Of a stretch of DNA of 64,000 nucleotides, positions 9,946 through 18,655 are shown piece by piece. Made by a program: the position numbers and the translations under genes. The DNA is from Arsenicibacter sp965247375 (GTDB lineage Bacteria; Bacteroidota; Bacteroidia; Cytophagales; Spirosomataceae), in the NCBI GenBank assembly GCA_965247375.1, contig CBDFHU010000040.1:1-64000 (forward strand), read 5' to 3'. Positions within the stretch are counted from its first letter, which is position 1. Each line of letters begins with the position of its first letter. The notes below the pieces were generated by a model that saw only the letters and a program-made list of their open reading frames with translations, had not been told where the DNA came from and ran no database searches.

Positions 9946-11544
9946 ATGAAATCAATACGTTACACGATCAAATACACCTTACTGGCCATTACGGCAGGGC
10001 TGGCCCTGACCGCCTGCGACCGCCAGCTGCTGGATACGGTGCCGAATGACCGGCTGTCGGAAAGTGTGTTCTGGAAGACCGATAACGACGCCCGGCTGGC
10101 GACCAACTCCCTGTATAGTGACCTGGATAGTACCAACATTTTCAGCTGGGATGCCCTGACCGACATCGGGCACGTTAACCAGCCGTTTGAACTGCATGCC
10201 TATATTGAACTGGGTCAATACGATGCCACCAGCTCGCGGGTATTCGGCGAATGGGCAAAGGCCTATCGCGGCATCCGGGCCTGTAATTACCTGCTCGACA
10301 ATATCGATAAAATCCAGACGACTAATACGGCCCTGATCAGCCAGTGCAAAGGTGAAGCAAGGGCCCTGCGGGCGTATCAGTATCTGAAACTGGCCAGCCT
10401 GTACGGCGATGTGCCGCTGGTAACCAAGGCCATAACCCTCGACGAAAGCCGCGCCCTGACCCGCACACCGGTTGCCCAGGTGTGGGATTTTGTTGACAAG
10501 GAACTGGCTGAAGCGGCCGCCCTCCTGCCGGCCACCTACGCTGCTGCCGACAAAGGCCGCTTTACCAAAGGTGCTGCCATCGGCCTGCGGGCACGGGCAA
10601 ACCTCTACGCCGGACGCTACCAGCAGGCCGCCGACGCCGCCGATCAGGTCATAAAATCGGGTACTTATGGTCTGTATGATTCCTATGAAAAGCTGTTTAC
10701 CTACGCTGCCGAAAACAACCGCGAGGTATTGCTGGACCGCCAGTTTATCAAAGATACCTATCCGGTAAACGTGTTCAGCTACATGGGACCGTACAGCCAG
10801 AAAAATGCCAACAGTACGTTTGTGCCGACAAAAGCGCTGGTTGATACGTACGAAACGACCGCCGGTAAGCTGATTACCGACGCGACCAGCGGCTATGATC
10901 CGGCGACGCCGTATGTCAATCGTGATCCGCGGCTTAAGTTTTCGGTTTACCTGACCGGCGATCCGCTGCCGAGCGGCATTACGTTCCGGCCCGAACCCAA
11001 CAGCGGCACCGCCGACGCGGTCGGGAATACCTACATTGCCTCGACGACCGGCTTCAACCTGAAAAAATACATGAATGCCGACGACTACGCCAATCCGGCT
11101 AACAACGGCATCAACATCATTCTGCTGCGGTATGCCGAGATCCTGCTGACCTATGCCGAAGCTAAAATTGAGCAAAACCAGATTGACGCCAGTGTCATCA
11201 GCGCGATCAACGCCGTACGGAACGGCCGCACCGATGTAAAACAACCGGCAATCAGCGCTACAGCTTCACAGGCAGAACTGCGGGCCATTGTCCGGCGCGA
11301 ACGGACGGTTGAACTCGCCTTCGAAGGACAGCACCTGTTTGACATCCGCCGCTGGAAAACTGCCGAAACCGTACTGCCGGGGCCGGTTTACGGCATTACC
11401 TACAAAGGCACAGATGGTAAACTGGCGACCGTTCAGGTGGTGGGCATCAACCGCGTGTTCGACAAGACACGGCATTATCTCTGGCCGGTTCCACAGCGCG
11501 AGCGTAACCTGACGCCGTCGCTGTCGCAGAATCCGGGCTGGTAA
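9946..11544 (+). CDS. SusD/RagB-family nutrient-binding lipoprotein
   Basis: The 532-residue protein starts with a lipoprotein signal peptide ending in LTAC (lipidated Cys24). It has the SusD features: N-terminal DRQLLDTVPNDRLSESVFWK, an alpha-helical TPR-like body (GEARALRAYQYLKLASLYGDVPLV), and the C-terminal motif AELRAIVRRERTVELAFEGQ, HLFDIRRW. It should sit on the cell surface as the lid of the SusC at 6432, binding the glycan. The gene is 22 bases after susC, so the two are one transcription unit. Confidence 0.95.
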   Translation: MKSIRYTIKYTLLAITAGLALTACDRQLLDTVPNDRLSESVFWKTDNDARLATNSLYSDLDSTNIFSWDALTDIGHVNQPFELHAYIELGQYDATSSRVFGEWAKAYRGIRACNYLLDNIDKIQTTNTALISQCKGEARALRAYQYLKLASLYGDVPLVTKAITLDESRALTRTPVAQVWDFVDKELAEAAALLPATYAAADKGRFTKGAAIGLRARANLYAGRYQQAADAADQVIKSGTYGLYDSYEKLFTYAAENNREVLLDRQFIKDTYPVNVFSYMGPYSQKNANSTFVPTKALVDTYETTAGKLITDATSGYDPATPYVNRDPRLKFSVYLTGDPLPSGITFRPEPNSGTADAVGNTYIASTTGFNLKKYMNADDYANPANNGINIILLRYAEILLTYAEAKIEQNQIDASVISAINAVRNGRTDVKQPAISATASQAELRAIVRRERTVELAFEGQHLFDIRRWKTAETVLPGPVYGITYKGTDGKLATVQVVGINRVFDKTRHYLWPVPQRERNLTPSLSQNPGW

Positions 11545-11553
11545 GTTATTCCA

Positions 11554-11639
11554 TTGTCCGTGGCTGCGATCAGCCACGGACAACCGCTATTGCGGATTTT
11601 AAATCCGCAATCACCTAACTTCGGATTTAAAATCCGAAG
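11554..11639. repeat. Three back-to-back palindromes (hairpin cluster)
   Basis: Between SusD and the first sulfatase lie three hairpins in a row. The first is 11554-11583 (13-bp arms TTGTCCGTGGCTG / CAGCCACGGACAA, loop CGAT). The second is 11589-11611 (11-bp arms around GCGGATTT). The third is 11619-11639 (10-bp arms around TCGGATTT). The last two share the core CGGATTTNAAATCCG. They could damp transcription between susD and the sulfatases, or be dispersed repeats. Confidence 0.75.
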
Positions 11640-11667
11640 CAGCCTGTACCTTATTCCTGTTAACCCA

Positions 11668-13188
11668 ATGACCATCAGCTTTCGTTTACTCAACGTTATT
11701 CTTTTCACCGGCCTGACCCTGCTGCTTGCCGCCTATACCCTACCGGCTCCGAAACCCAACCGCCCCAACATTATTTACATCTACGCCGATGACCTCGGTT
11801 ACGGTGACCTGGGCTGCTATGGCCAGCAAAAAATCCGGACGCCCCATCTGGATCAGATTGCCCGCGAAGGCATCCGGTTTACACAGCACTATTCCAGCAT
11901 GCCTGTTTGCGCCCCCGCGCGCTGTATGCTCCTGACCGGTAAACACGCCGGTCACTCCTATATCCGGGGCAATTATGAAATGGGCGGTTTTGCCGACTCG
12001 CTCGAAGGCGGACAGATGCCGCTTTATCCGGGCGCCTTTACCATCGGCCGGATGTTGCAGCAGAACGGCTATAAAACGGCCTGCATCGGCAAATGGGGGC
12101 TGGGCATGGCCAATACCACCGGTAACCCAAACGAGCAGGGGTTCGATTATTTTTACGGCTACCTCGATCAGAAACAGGCCCATAACCATTACCCGACCCA
12201 CCTCTGGGAAAACGGCAAGCCCGTAAAGCTTACTAATCACTACATTGAGGTACACCGCAGACTGGCCCCTGAAAATGCCACGCCCGAAGGATTTGCCTAT
12301 TACCGGGGCAACGACTATGCCACCGATAAAATGGCGGATAAGGCAGAAGACTTTATCCGGCAGCATAAAAACGGCCCGTTTTTCCTGTATCTGCCGTTTA
12401 CTGCGCCTCATACCTCCTTACAGGCTCCGGAAGCAGCGGTGAAGGAGTACGCCGGTACGTTTGACGACAAGCCGTATCTGGGGCAGCAGGGATATGCGGC
12501 AACCCCTTACCCACGGGCAACCTACGCCGCCATGATCACCTACATGGACACGAAGGTCGGCCAGATTATGAAGCTTCTGAAAGAGCTGAATCTCGACGAA
12601 AACACATTGGTCATGTTCTCCAGCGACAACGGGGCAACCTTCACCACCGGCGGGGTCGATGCGGCCTATTTTAAGAGCGTCGGCAACCTGCGCGGCCTGA
12701 AAATGGATGTGTACGAAGGCGGTATCCGCGAACCGATGATTGCCCGCTGGCCCGGTAAAATCAAGGCCGGTCAGGTGACGGATCATGTATCGGTACAGTA
12801 TGACATGCTGGCGACCCTCGCCGAGCTGACCGGCTACAAACAGCCGTTTCCGACTGATGGTATTTCGTTTCTGCCAACGTTGTTGACACAACCGGACAAA
12901 CAGAAAAAGCATCCGTTTCTATACTGGGAATACCCCGAAAAAGGCGGACAGCTGGCGATCCGGATGGGCAACTGGAAAGCCGTTAAAACCAACCTGCGGG
13001 CCAACCGTAAGGCGCCGTGGGAGCTCTATGATTTGGCGAAAGATGTAAGCGAAACTACCAATATAGCCGCGCAACATCCTGACCTGATCCGGCAGTTTGA
13101 TGCGATTCTGGCCCGTGAACATACGCCGACCCATATCAACGACTGGGAAATTATTTCGCCGAAAATCGCACCGGCTAGTGGTAAATAA
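11668..13188 (+). CDS. Sulfatase (arylsulfatase family, formylglycine type)
   Basis: A 506-residue secreted hydrolase of sulfate esters. I chose the ATG at 11668 because the frame upstream runs through the hairpin cluster, while this start gives a signal peptide (ISFRLLNVILFTGLTLLLAA). Metal ligands are seen in IYADDLGYGDLGCYG (Asp41-Asp42). The sulfatase signature CAPAR (Cys81, to become formylglycine) is followed by CMLLTGKHAGH. Further active-site parts are GKWGLGM, FSSDNGATFTTGG and the C-terminal NWKAVKTNL. Its place after SusC/SusD points to desulfation of an imported or surface-bound glycan. Type I sulfatases need a formylglycine maturase, which is not in this window. The exact substrate is not predictable here. 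Confidence 0.92.
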   Translation: MTISFRLLNVILFTGLTLLLAAYTLPAPKPNRPNIIYIYADDLGYGDLGCYGQQKIRTPHLDQIAREGIRFTQHYSSMPVCAPARCMLLTGKHAGHSYIRGNYEMGGFADSLEGGQMPLYPGAFTIGRMLQQNGYKTACIGKWGLGMANTTGNPNEQGFDYFYGYLDQKQAHNHYPTHLWENGKPVKLTNHYIEVHRRLAPENATPEGFAYYRGNDYATDKMADKAEDFIRQHKNGPFFLYLPFTAPHTSLQAPEAAVKEYAGTFDDKPYLGQQGYAATPYPRATYAAMITYMDTKVGQIMKLLKELNLDENTLVMFSSDNGATFTTGGVDAAYFKSVGNLRGLKMDVYEGGIREPMIARWPGKIKAGQVTDHVSVQYDMLATLAELTGYKQPFPTDGISFLPTLLTQPDKQKKHPFLYWEYPEKGGQLAIRMGNWKAVKTNLRANRKAPWELYDLAKDVSETTNIAAQHPDLIRQFDAILAREHTPTHINDWEIISPKIAPASGK

Positions 13189-13277
13189 CCCTTTTTCTGA
13201 CATTTAATAGAACAGGGGTATTTCCGGATCGTCTCTGTCTGTTCGTACAATTGCCTTTTAACCTCATAAAACCCGCT

Positions 13278-14741
13278 ATGCGTATACTGCCACGACGTTT
13301 TTCACATCTGCTGCTGAGTACCTTTACCCTCATCGGCGTGGGCTTATCCATCAGTGCCTGGATCAACAAACCAGCGGCCACCCCGCCTAACGTTGTCCTC
13401 TTCTTTATGGATGATATGGGCTACGGCGACCTATCCGTCACCGGCGCCCTCGATTATACGACCCCTAACCTTGACCGCATGGCGGCCGAAGGGTCACGGT
13501 TTTCGAATTTTCTGGTTGCCCAGGCCGTATGCAGTGCCTCCCGCGCAGCGCTGATGACGGGCTGCTACCCGAACCGGCTGGGTGTATCGGGCGCTTTCGG
13601 CCCCAACTCACCGGTTGGCCTGAATCCAAACGAAGAGACGCTGGCCGAATTGCTGAAAGAACGGGGCTATACAACCGGCATCTTCGGCAAATGGCACCTC
13701 GGCGATCAGCAGCAGTTCCTGCCGCTTCAGCAAGGCTTCGACGAATATTACGGCGTGCCGTATTCGCACGATATGTGGCCGCTGCACCCGTGGCAGGCTC
13801 AGGCCAAATATCCGCCGCTGCACTGGATTGAGGGAAATAATAAAAAAGACGAAATTAAGGACCTGAACGATGCCGGTAAAATTACCGCTACCATCACCGA
13901 ACGGGCACTGGGTTTTATCCGGAAACACAAATCAAAACCGTTTTTCCTGTACGTGCCACATCCCCTGCCCCACGTCCCGCTGGCGGTTTCCCCAACCTTC
14001 AAAGGCAAGACAGCCAAAGGATTATACGGCGATGTGATTACGGAACTCGACTGGTCGGTGGGCCAGATCATGGCTGAACTTAAAAAGCAGAATCTGGACA
14101 AAAACACCCTGGTTATCTTTATCAGCGACAACGGGCCGTGGTTCAACTACGGCGACCATGCTGGTTCGACGGGTGGTTTCCGTGAAGGCAAAGGAACCTC
14201 GTTTGAAGGCGGGCATCGGGTGCCCTGTCTGGTGCGCTGGCCAGGTGTTGTACCGGCAGGTCGTGTCTGCAACAAACTGCTGACAACTATGGACATTCTG
14301 CCGACAGTAGCGAAAGTGTGCGGGGCCCGTCTGCCTAAAAACCGCATCGACGGTGTTGACTGGCTGGCGTTGCTCAAGGGCAACAATGACATGACACCGC
14401 GCACTAAGTTCTACTATTATTACCGCAAAAACAGCCTTGAAGCGGTTCGGGAAGGCGACTGGAAACTGGTGTTTGCCCATCCGGGGCGGACCTACGAAGG
14501 GTTCCTGCCGGGTCAGAACGGCAAGCCGGGTCAAACAAATGAAAACCACCCGTTTCCGACGGCTCTGTTTGACCTGCGCCGCGATCCGGGCGAGCGCTAT
14601 GATGTCCGCGAACAACACCCTGAGATTGTAGCCCGTCTCGAAACGCTAGCCGAAGAAGCCCGCGCCGATCTGGGCGACGACCTGCAGAAACGTAACGGCG
14701 CTAATGTCCGCGAGCCGGGCCGGGTAGGGGTGGCAAAATAA
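13278..14741 (+). CDS. Second sulfatase (arylsulfatase A / GALNS-like)
   Basis: The 487-residue protein starts at the ATG at 13278, giving an N-terminal membrane-type signal (HLLLSTFTLIGVGLSIS). It carries FFMDDMGYGDLSVTGA (metal ligands Asp45-Asp46), the formylglycine motif CSASR (Cys85-Arg89), FGKWHLGDQQQF and SDNGPWFNYGDHAGSTGG. The last part resembles the N-acetylgalactosamine-6-sulfatase / arylsulfatase A branch. It follows the first sulfatase by 89 bases and is probably co-expressed. The two enzymes differ clearly, suggesting different sulfate positions on the same glycan. No glycoside hydrolase accompanies them in this window. Confidence 0.92.
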   Translation: MRILPRRFSHLLLSTFTLIGVGLSISAWINKPAATPPNVVLFFMDDMGYGDLSVTGALDYTTPNLDRMAAEGSRFSNFLVAQAVCSASRAALMTGCYPNRLGVSGAFGPNSPVGLNPNEETLAELLKERGYTTGIFGKWHLGDQQQFLPLQQGFDEYYGVPYSHDMWPLHPWQAQAKYPPLHWIEGNNKKDEIKDLNDAGKITATITERALGFIRKHKSKPFFLYVPHPLPHVPLAVSPTFKGKTAKGLYGDVITELDWSVGQIMAELKKQNLDKNTLVIFISDNGPWFNYGDHAGSTGGFREGKGTSFEGGHRVPCLVRWPGVVPAGRVCNKLLTTMDILPTVAKVCGARLPKNRIDGVDWLALLKGNNDMTPRTKFYYYYRKNSLEAVREGDWKLVFAHPGRTYEGFLPGQNGKPGQTNENHPFPTALFDLRRDPGERYDVREQHPEIVARLETLAEEARADLGDDLQKRNGANVREPGRVGVAK

Positions 14742-14749
14742 TCATTACG

Positions 14750-14786
14750 CCCCGAAGTGCGGGATTACCAATCCAGCGCTTCGGGG
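14750..14786. terminator. Hairpin between convergent sulfatase and HNH genes
   Basis: CCCCGAAG at 14750 and CTTCGGGG at 14779 can pair, with a 21-base loop, right after the sulfatase stop and overlapping the end of the leftward HNH gene. It is a weak bidirectional terminator candidate. Confidence 0.35.
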
Positions 14787-15601
14787 GCCTGTTGAAAAAG
14801 CGTATCAAGGTCACGATCTATCTCGATTAGACGGTTCAGCCGATGATAGCGCTGCATTTCTTTCCAGACTGTAGGATGACCTTTTTTCTTCAACTGATCA
14901 ATCATATTATCCAGTTGTTGCTGTGGCTTACCGGCATCTCTGAATTGCACGTATGTACGTAAACGGGCGCTATAATCATGAAATGCTTCTTGCCGGGCTT
15001 GCCTCAGGAACTCCCGTTCGACGTGACTTAACCGCAGTACTTCCTCAAAGGTATAGGTAGCCCGTTGATAATCCTTGCTACCTTTCGGCTTAATAATCAC
15101 AAACTTGAATGTGTCTTCTAAATCAAGCATGCAATACTCCAAAGGGTTTTCTACACGCGGATTGATTAATACAGCTTCACCGGCAGGTGGTCTGATTGCC
15201 GGTGTTCCATGAGGTGGGTTTACGGTCTGAAATTCTTCGGTATCACTTCGGAAAACGGCGAATTTATTATTCTTCGGGCCATTGCAGTTCCCACAGGCAT
15301 ATACGTAGTTATTCCAGTCAAATACTTTTTCGGGATACAGATCTTTAGGATAAATGTGCTCTACCTCATCGACAACGGAGTCTTCGCAGTATACACACCG
15401 GCGCGCACCGGAACACATTTGGGTCAATGCTTTTTTGACTTCATCAAATGTATGGTTGCCTTTTTTATTCTTCTGACTAAAACTCGTTTTGGCCAAAGCT
15501 GACTGCTCTTCAAAACCGGTTTGTCCATTTACGACATCCTGCCATTCCTGTAACGAATTCAGTATACGCTGATCTGGTTTAACATCGGGTAACTGTATCA
15601 T
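14765..15601 (-). CDS. HNH endonuclease, Septu PtuB-like / TIGR02646-like
   Basis: A 278-residue protein with a zinc-ribbon HNH nuclease core: CVYC (Cys69, Cys72), EVEHIYPK (Glu81-His82), NNYVYACGNCN (Cys103, Cys106) and a following NNK. This arrangement matches HNH proteins paired with an AAA ATPase in Septu (PtuB) and retron-linked systems. The start overlaps the stop of the ATPase gene by four bases (ATGA), so the two are translationally coupled. The family role is DNA or RNA cleavage on phage infection, gated by the ATPase. That this pair is defensive is inferred from the match and arrangement. Codon use looks more AT-rich than the neighbouring sulfatases, suggesting acquisition by transfer. 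Confidence 0.8.
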   Translation of the reverse strand: MIQLPDVKPDQRILNSLQEWQDVVNGQTGFEEQSALAKTSFSQKNKKGNHTFDEVKKALTQMCSGARRCVYCEDSVVDEVEHIYPKDLYPEKVFDWNNYVYACGNCNGPKNNKFAVFRSDTEEFQTVNPPHGTPAIRPPAGEAVLINPRVENPLEYCMLDLEDTFKFVIIKPKGSKDYQRATYTFEEVLRLSHVEREFLRQARQEAFHDYSARLRTYVQFRDAGKPQQQLDNMIDQLKKKGHPTVWKEMQRYHRLNRLIEIDRDLDTLFQQAPEALDW

Positions 15602-16953
15602 CCTTCTGTAGGGAAAATGCTGCGAAGCTCATTCAACTGCTTTTCTTCATCAGCGGAAATCACCCCAAATCTTGACCTGATATTAAGCGCAGCCAGTTCA
15701 TTCAATTTATCATTCGCCGAGGCTGAACGGGCTACATTACCACCAAAAACATTTGTACTGTAGGCGTCCAGTACATTACCATAGATCAATCGCTTCTTAG
15801 CCTCTCCGGTTATTTCGGTAATACCGTCTTCACTACCAGGCGCTGCCAGCTGCCAGATAGTTCCCTTTTCGGCAGCACGGCAAATCAATGGACTATGGGT
15901 CGTAACAATAAACTGAATAGCAGGAAAGTACGTTGTAAACCACTGCCCGATGGTTGTTTGCCAGGTTGGATGCAGATGGGCGTCTACTTCATCAATCAGC
16001 ACTACTCCCGGCAGCGTTATTTTCTGGTTTTTCTCAATATTCTGTGCTATTGTAGCAATACCAAATGTTTTTACAAATTGACGTATCAGCTCAAATGTCA
16101 TACTCAGAATCGATCTATAACCATCGCTCATTTGTATAGCAGAGATGTTTTCCCCGTAGCCATCCTTAAAATAAACTCCATCTGTTGTCACTCCGGATAT
16201 TTCAACGTCATGAGGCAGCAATTTTGCCTTATTTATAAATTCTATTAGGAGATCATATAATTGTGCATCTATTTGCCGATCAGCTAATCCACTAGCACGA
16301 TACTCTAAACTTCGGGTGTAAAGATCCTTTATATATGACAAAGCTTCAGACAAAGCAATGTCTTCACCGAATACAGATAAATGTGCACCTAAATGGGGAT
16401 TATTGTTATACGCCTTTTCTTTTGCGCGGTCTCCACCCGAAAACCGGCGATAAGGGCCATAGCCAGCGGAAAACCAATATTCTGTTATTTTCCCGGGCGG
16501 CGTAGGCATAGGCGTAGGTACTGGTATAGGATACTGAATAGTTGTTGATATAGGACTCGCCCCACTTTTATAAAAGCTTTTTCTGCCCCGAAAAATCACC
16601 TCCAAAATATCAACGTTCGGTTCAGAATATGCATTTCCCCAAGCAGATCGCTCAAAAGTTATTCTATTCTGTACAAACTTATCCAGGCTTTCAGCATGTT
16701 CCGCAGATAGTATTGCTAAATTAATGATTCCTGAAGGCTGACCTTTTTTTAGCCATTCATCCCAATTCTGATTACTTGCTATAATATCGCTATAATCCAA
16801 TAAAGCAAGGGAAATTGCCCGCACAATCGTTGATTTGCCTGAACCATTCTCCCCGATCAGTACATGCCAACCGGCTTCCCGACCTTCAGGGAATGTCATC
16901 TCAAAGTGCTCAATCGCACGAATATTCTTAATATCAATATGCCGGATATACAT
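15598..16953 (-). CDS. AAA/SMC-like ATPase, Septu PtuA-like
   Basis: A 451-residue ATPase. The start at 16953 (MYIRHIDIKNIRAIEHFEM) fits the conserved beginning of OLD/PtuA-type ATPases better than the in-frame upstream codon at 16995. Walker A is GENGSGKST (residues 34-42), an ABC-like signature is MSDGYRSIL (around 275-283), Walker B is VVLIDEVDAHLHP (317-329), and THSPLICR follows at about 352. A proline-rich PIPVPTPMPTPPG linker sits near 142-154. It should bind DNA or sense infection and control the HNH nuclease encoded after it. No reverse transcriptase or msr/msd-like RNA is adjacent, so Septu fits better than a retron. The gene is AT-rich relative to its surroundings. Confidence 0.82.
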   Translation of the reverse strand: MYIRHIDIKNIRAIEHFEMTFPEGREAGWHVLIGENGSGKSTIVRAISLALLDYSDIIASNQNWDEWLKKGQPSGIINLAILSAEHAESLDKFVQNRITFERSAWGNAYSEPNVDILEVIFRGRKSFYKSGASPISTTIQYPIPVPTPMPTPPGKITEYWFSAGYGPYRRFSGGDRAKEKAYNNNPHLGAHLSVFGEDIALSEALSYIKDLYTRSLEYRASGLADRQIDAQLYDLLIEFINKAKLLPHDVEISGVTTDGVYFKDGYGENISAIQMSDGYRSILSMTFELIRQFVKTFGIATIAQNIEKNQKITLPGVVLIDEVDAHLHPTWQTTIGQWFTTYFPAIQFIVTTHSPLICRAAEKGTIWQLAAPGSEDGITEITGEAKKRLIYGNVLDAYSTNVFGGNVARSASANDKLNELAALNIRSRFGVISADEEKQLNELRSIFPTEG

Positions 16954-17171
16954 GGTGGTAAAATTAAGAAAAGAAAGACCGATTCCTCTCCTCACGCATA
17001 CTCTGAAAACGGTAGAATTGATTTAATCTCTAACCAATAAACCATTTTCAACGACCCATCAACAAAAAAGACACAGAATAACATTTTATGATATGTCTAT
17101 TATACAAAATCCTTATTACATTCCCGTCCAATTTTATACAAACCCCATCTCATATCTCTCAGTGCTACTCT

Positions 17172-18581
17172 ATGAAACCATTTCTTACCTTTCTAATCGG
17201 TCTTTGCTGTGCTGTTCAGCTTACGTTCGGCCAGAATAATACCAACTCTACATCACTGATGCAGTCGCTGCGGTATCTGAAAACCGGCAACAGCCTCCGC
17301 GAAGCTCAGCAGTACGACAAAGCAGACGAATACCTGACCAAAGCCCTTGCCGGTGTTAAAGCCGCAAAGCATAACTACTGGACCGCCGCCGTTTATGAGA
17401 ACATGGGCCTGCTTGCCCGCGACCGCAATGACATGGTACGTGCCGGTCAGTATCTGAATCAGGCGATTGACTTGTATCAGGCCGGCGGCTATACCGTCAG
17501 TGAAAAAGTACTGCGGCAGATCCTGAGCGGCCTGAAAGAAACCGAAGAACTCTATGGCGGTATTGACATCGGCGCCAAAGGCGTGAAACTGTCAGTGGTA
17601 GCGCTGAAGTTCTCGCCCGACGGCCATGCGCTGTTCCGGGTCGTAAAATCGGAAACCCGTAATACAACGCCGATTGAATGCACGCCGGCCGTTTTTGCCG
17701 AAACAGCAAAAGCCGTCCACATCTATCTGGACTCGCTGATGACCCGCCGCAAGCTGACCAAAAACCGGATTTTTGTGGTCGGCAGCAGCGGTCTGCAAAC
17801 AGCCCTGGTAAAAAACAACAAACAGGCTGACCTGGAAAAAGCCCTGCACGATGAGCTGGGCAGCGCCTGGCCAACAGCCATTCCGTTTATCGACGCAGCC
17901 GGTGAAGCCGAACTGACCGTGCGCGGCACCATCCCGCGCCGCGAATGGCTGACTACCAGCACCATCGACATTGGCAGCGGCAACACGAAAGGCGGTTATT
18001 TCACGGCAGACAACACCTTCGACTACATCGACTTCCCGGGTACGGTGTCCATGCTGAAAAAAATTCAGGAAGGCGGAAAACCGGTTGATCAGTCGGCGCA
18101 GCAGGTCTATACGGATGAACTGCAATCGGTGGTAAAACGCGAGATGGGCCGGAAAGCCGGTTTCCAGAATCGCCAGCGGGTTTACATGATGGGCGGTATT
18201 GTGTATGCGCTCGTGACGTATCTCCACCCGCGCGAAATCAATACCCAACTGGTTAAGTTCACGTATAAAGATGCCGTGAAACTACAGGAAATGGCTATTC
18301 AGAACTACGATGCGCTGACCAACCCTGACCTGAGCGGACTCGACAATGAAGAAGCCATGCGGAAGGCCCAGGCCGATATCAAAACGGTACGGGAAAAAGT
18401 ATTTAAACGCGACGAGATCATCGCCGGAGCAACCATGCTGCGCGGTGTACTGGAAGAATGCCGCCGCAGCCGTCCTGAAGCTAAAGAGTTTATCTTCCCC
18501 CGTGGCGGCGTGATCGGCTGGATTTCCGGCTACATCATCCAGTCCATCGAAAAAGAATACCGCGAACAGAAGGCGCAATAA
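17172..18581 (+). CDS. Exported TPR protein with Ppx/GppA-like actin-fold domain
   Basis: The 469-residue protein starts with a signal peptide (MKPFLTFLIGLCCAVQLTFGQ), then about two or three TPR units (residues 30-110, with QQYDKADEYLTKAL and NDMVRAGQYLNQAIDLYQ), then a domain with actin-like phosphate loops: GGIDIGAKGVKLSVV (129-143) and STIDIGSGNTKGGYF (about 262-276). These resemble the ASKHA superfamily, nearest in style to exopolyphosphatase/guanosine-pentaphosphatase. An exported ATP- or polyphosphate-binding fold is unusual because the periplasm lacks ATP. The upstream in-frame ATG at 17088 would abolish the signal peptide, so I reject it. Function is unknown. Confidence 0.75.
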   Translation: MKPFLTFLIGLCCAVQLTFGQNNTNSTSLMQSLRYLKTGNSLREAQQYDKADEYLTKALAGVKAAKHNYWTAAVYENMGLLARDRNDMVRAGQYLNQAIDLYQAGGYTVSEKVLRQILSGLKETEELYGGIDIGAKGVKLSVVALKFSPDGHALFRVVKSETRNTTPIECTPAVFAETAKAVHIYLDSLMTRRKLTKNRIFVVGSSGLQTALVKNNKQADLEKALHDELGSAWPTAIPFIDAAGEAELTVRGTIPRREWLTTSTIDIGSGNTKGGYFTADNTFDYIDFPGTVSMLKKIQEGGKPVDQSAQQVYTDELQSVVKREMGRKAGFQNRQRVYMMGGIVYALVTYLHPREINTQLVKFTYKDAVKLQEMAIQNYDALTNPDLSGLDNEEAMRKAQADIKTVREKVFKRDEIIAGATMLRGVLEECRRSRPEAKEFIFPRGGVIGWISGYIIQSIEKEYREQKAQ

Positions 18582-18585
18582 GACG

Positions 18586-18650
18586 ATGATTAACATGATT
18601 GAATGATTAACATGATTTTTTCAGGCTAATCATTCAATCATGTTAATCAT
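18586..18650. terminator. Long perfect inverted repeat between convergent genes
   Basis: Two 24-base arms (18586-18609 and 18627-18650, built on TGATTAACATGATT) are perfect reverse complements around a 17-base loop containing a T6 run. The left arm and loop also hold a direct duplication of ATGATTAACATGATT. It sits exactly between convergent genes and probably ends transcription from both sides. Confidence 0.7.
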
Positions 18651-18655
18651 AGTAA

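Noticed and set aside
9979..11244. A 421-codon open frame antisense to SusD.
   Set aside because: It is a mirror of the codon pattern of a well-supported SusD gene; no recognisable motif.
14765..16953. A retron with ATPase and HNH effectors.
   Set aside because: No reverse transcriptase gene or paired msr/msd-like repeats lie next to the pair.
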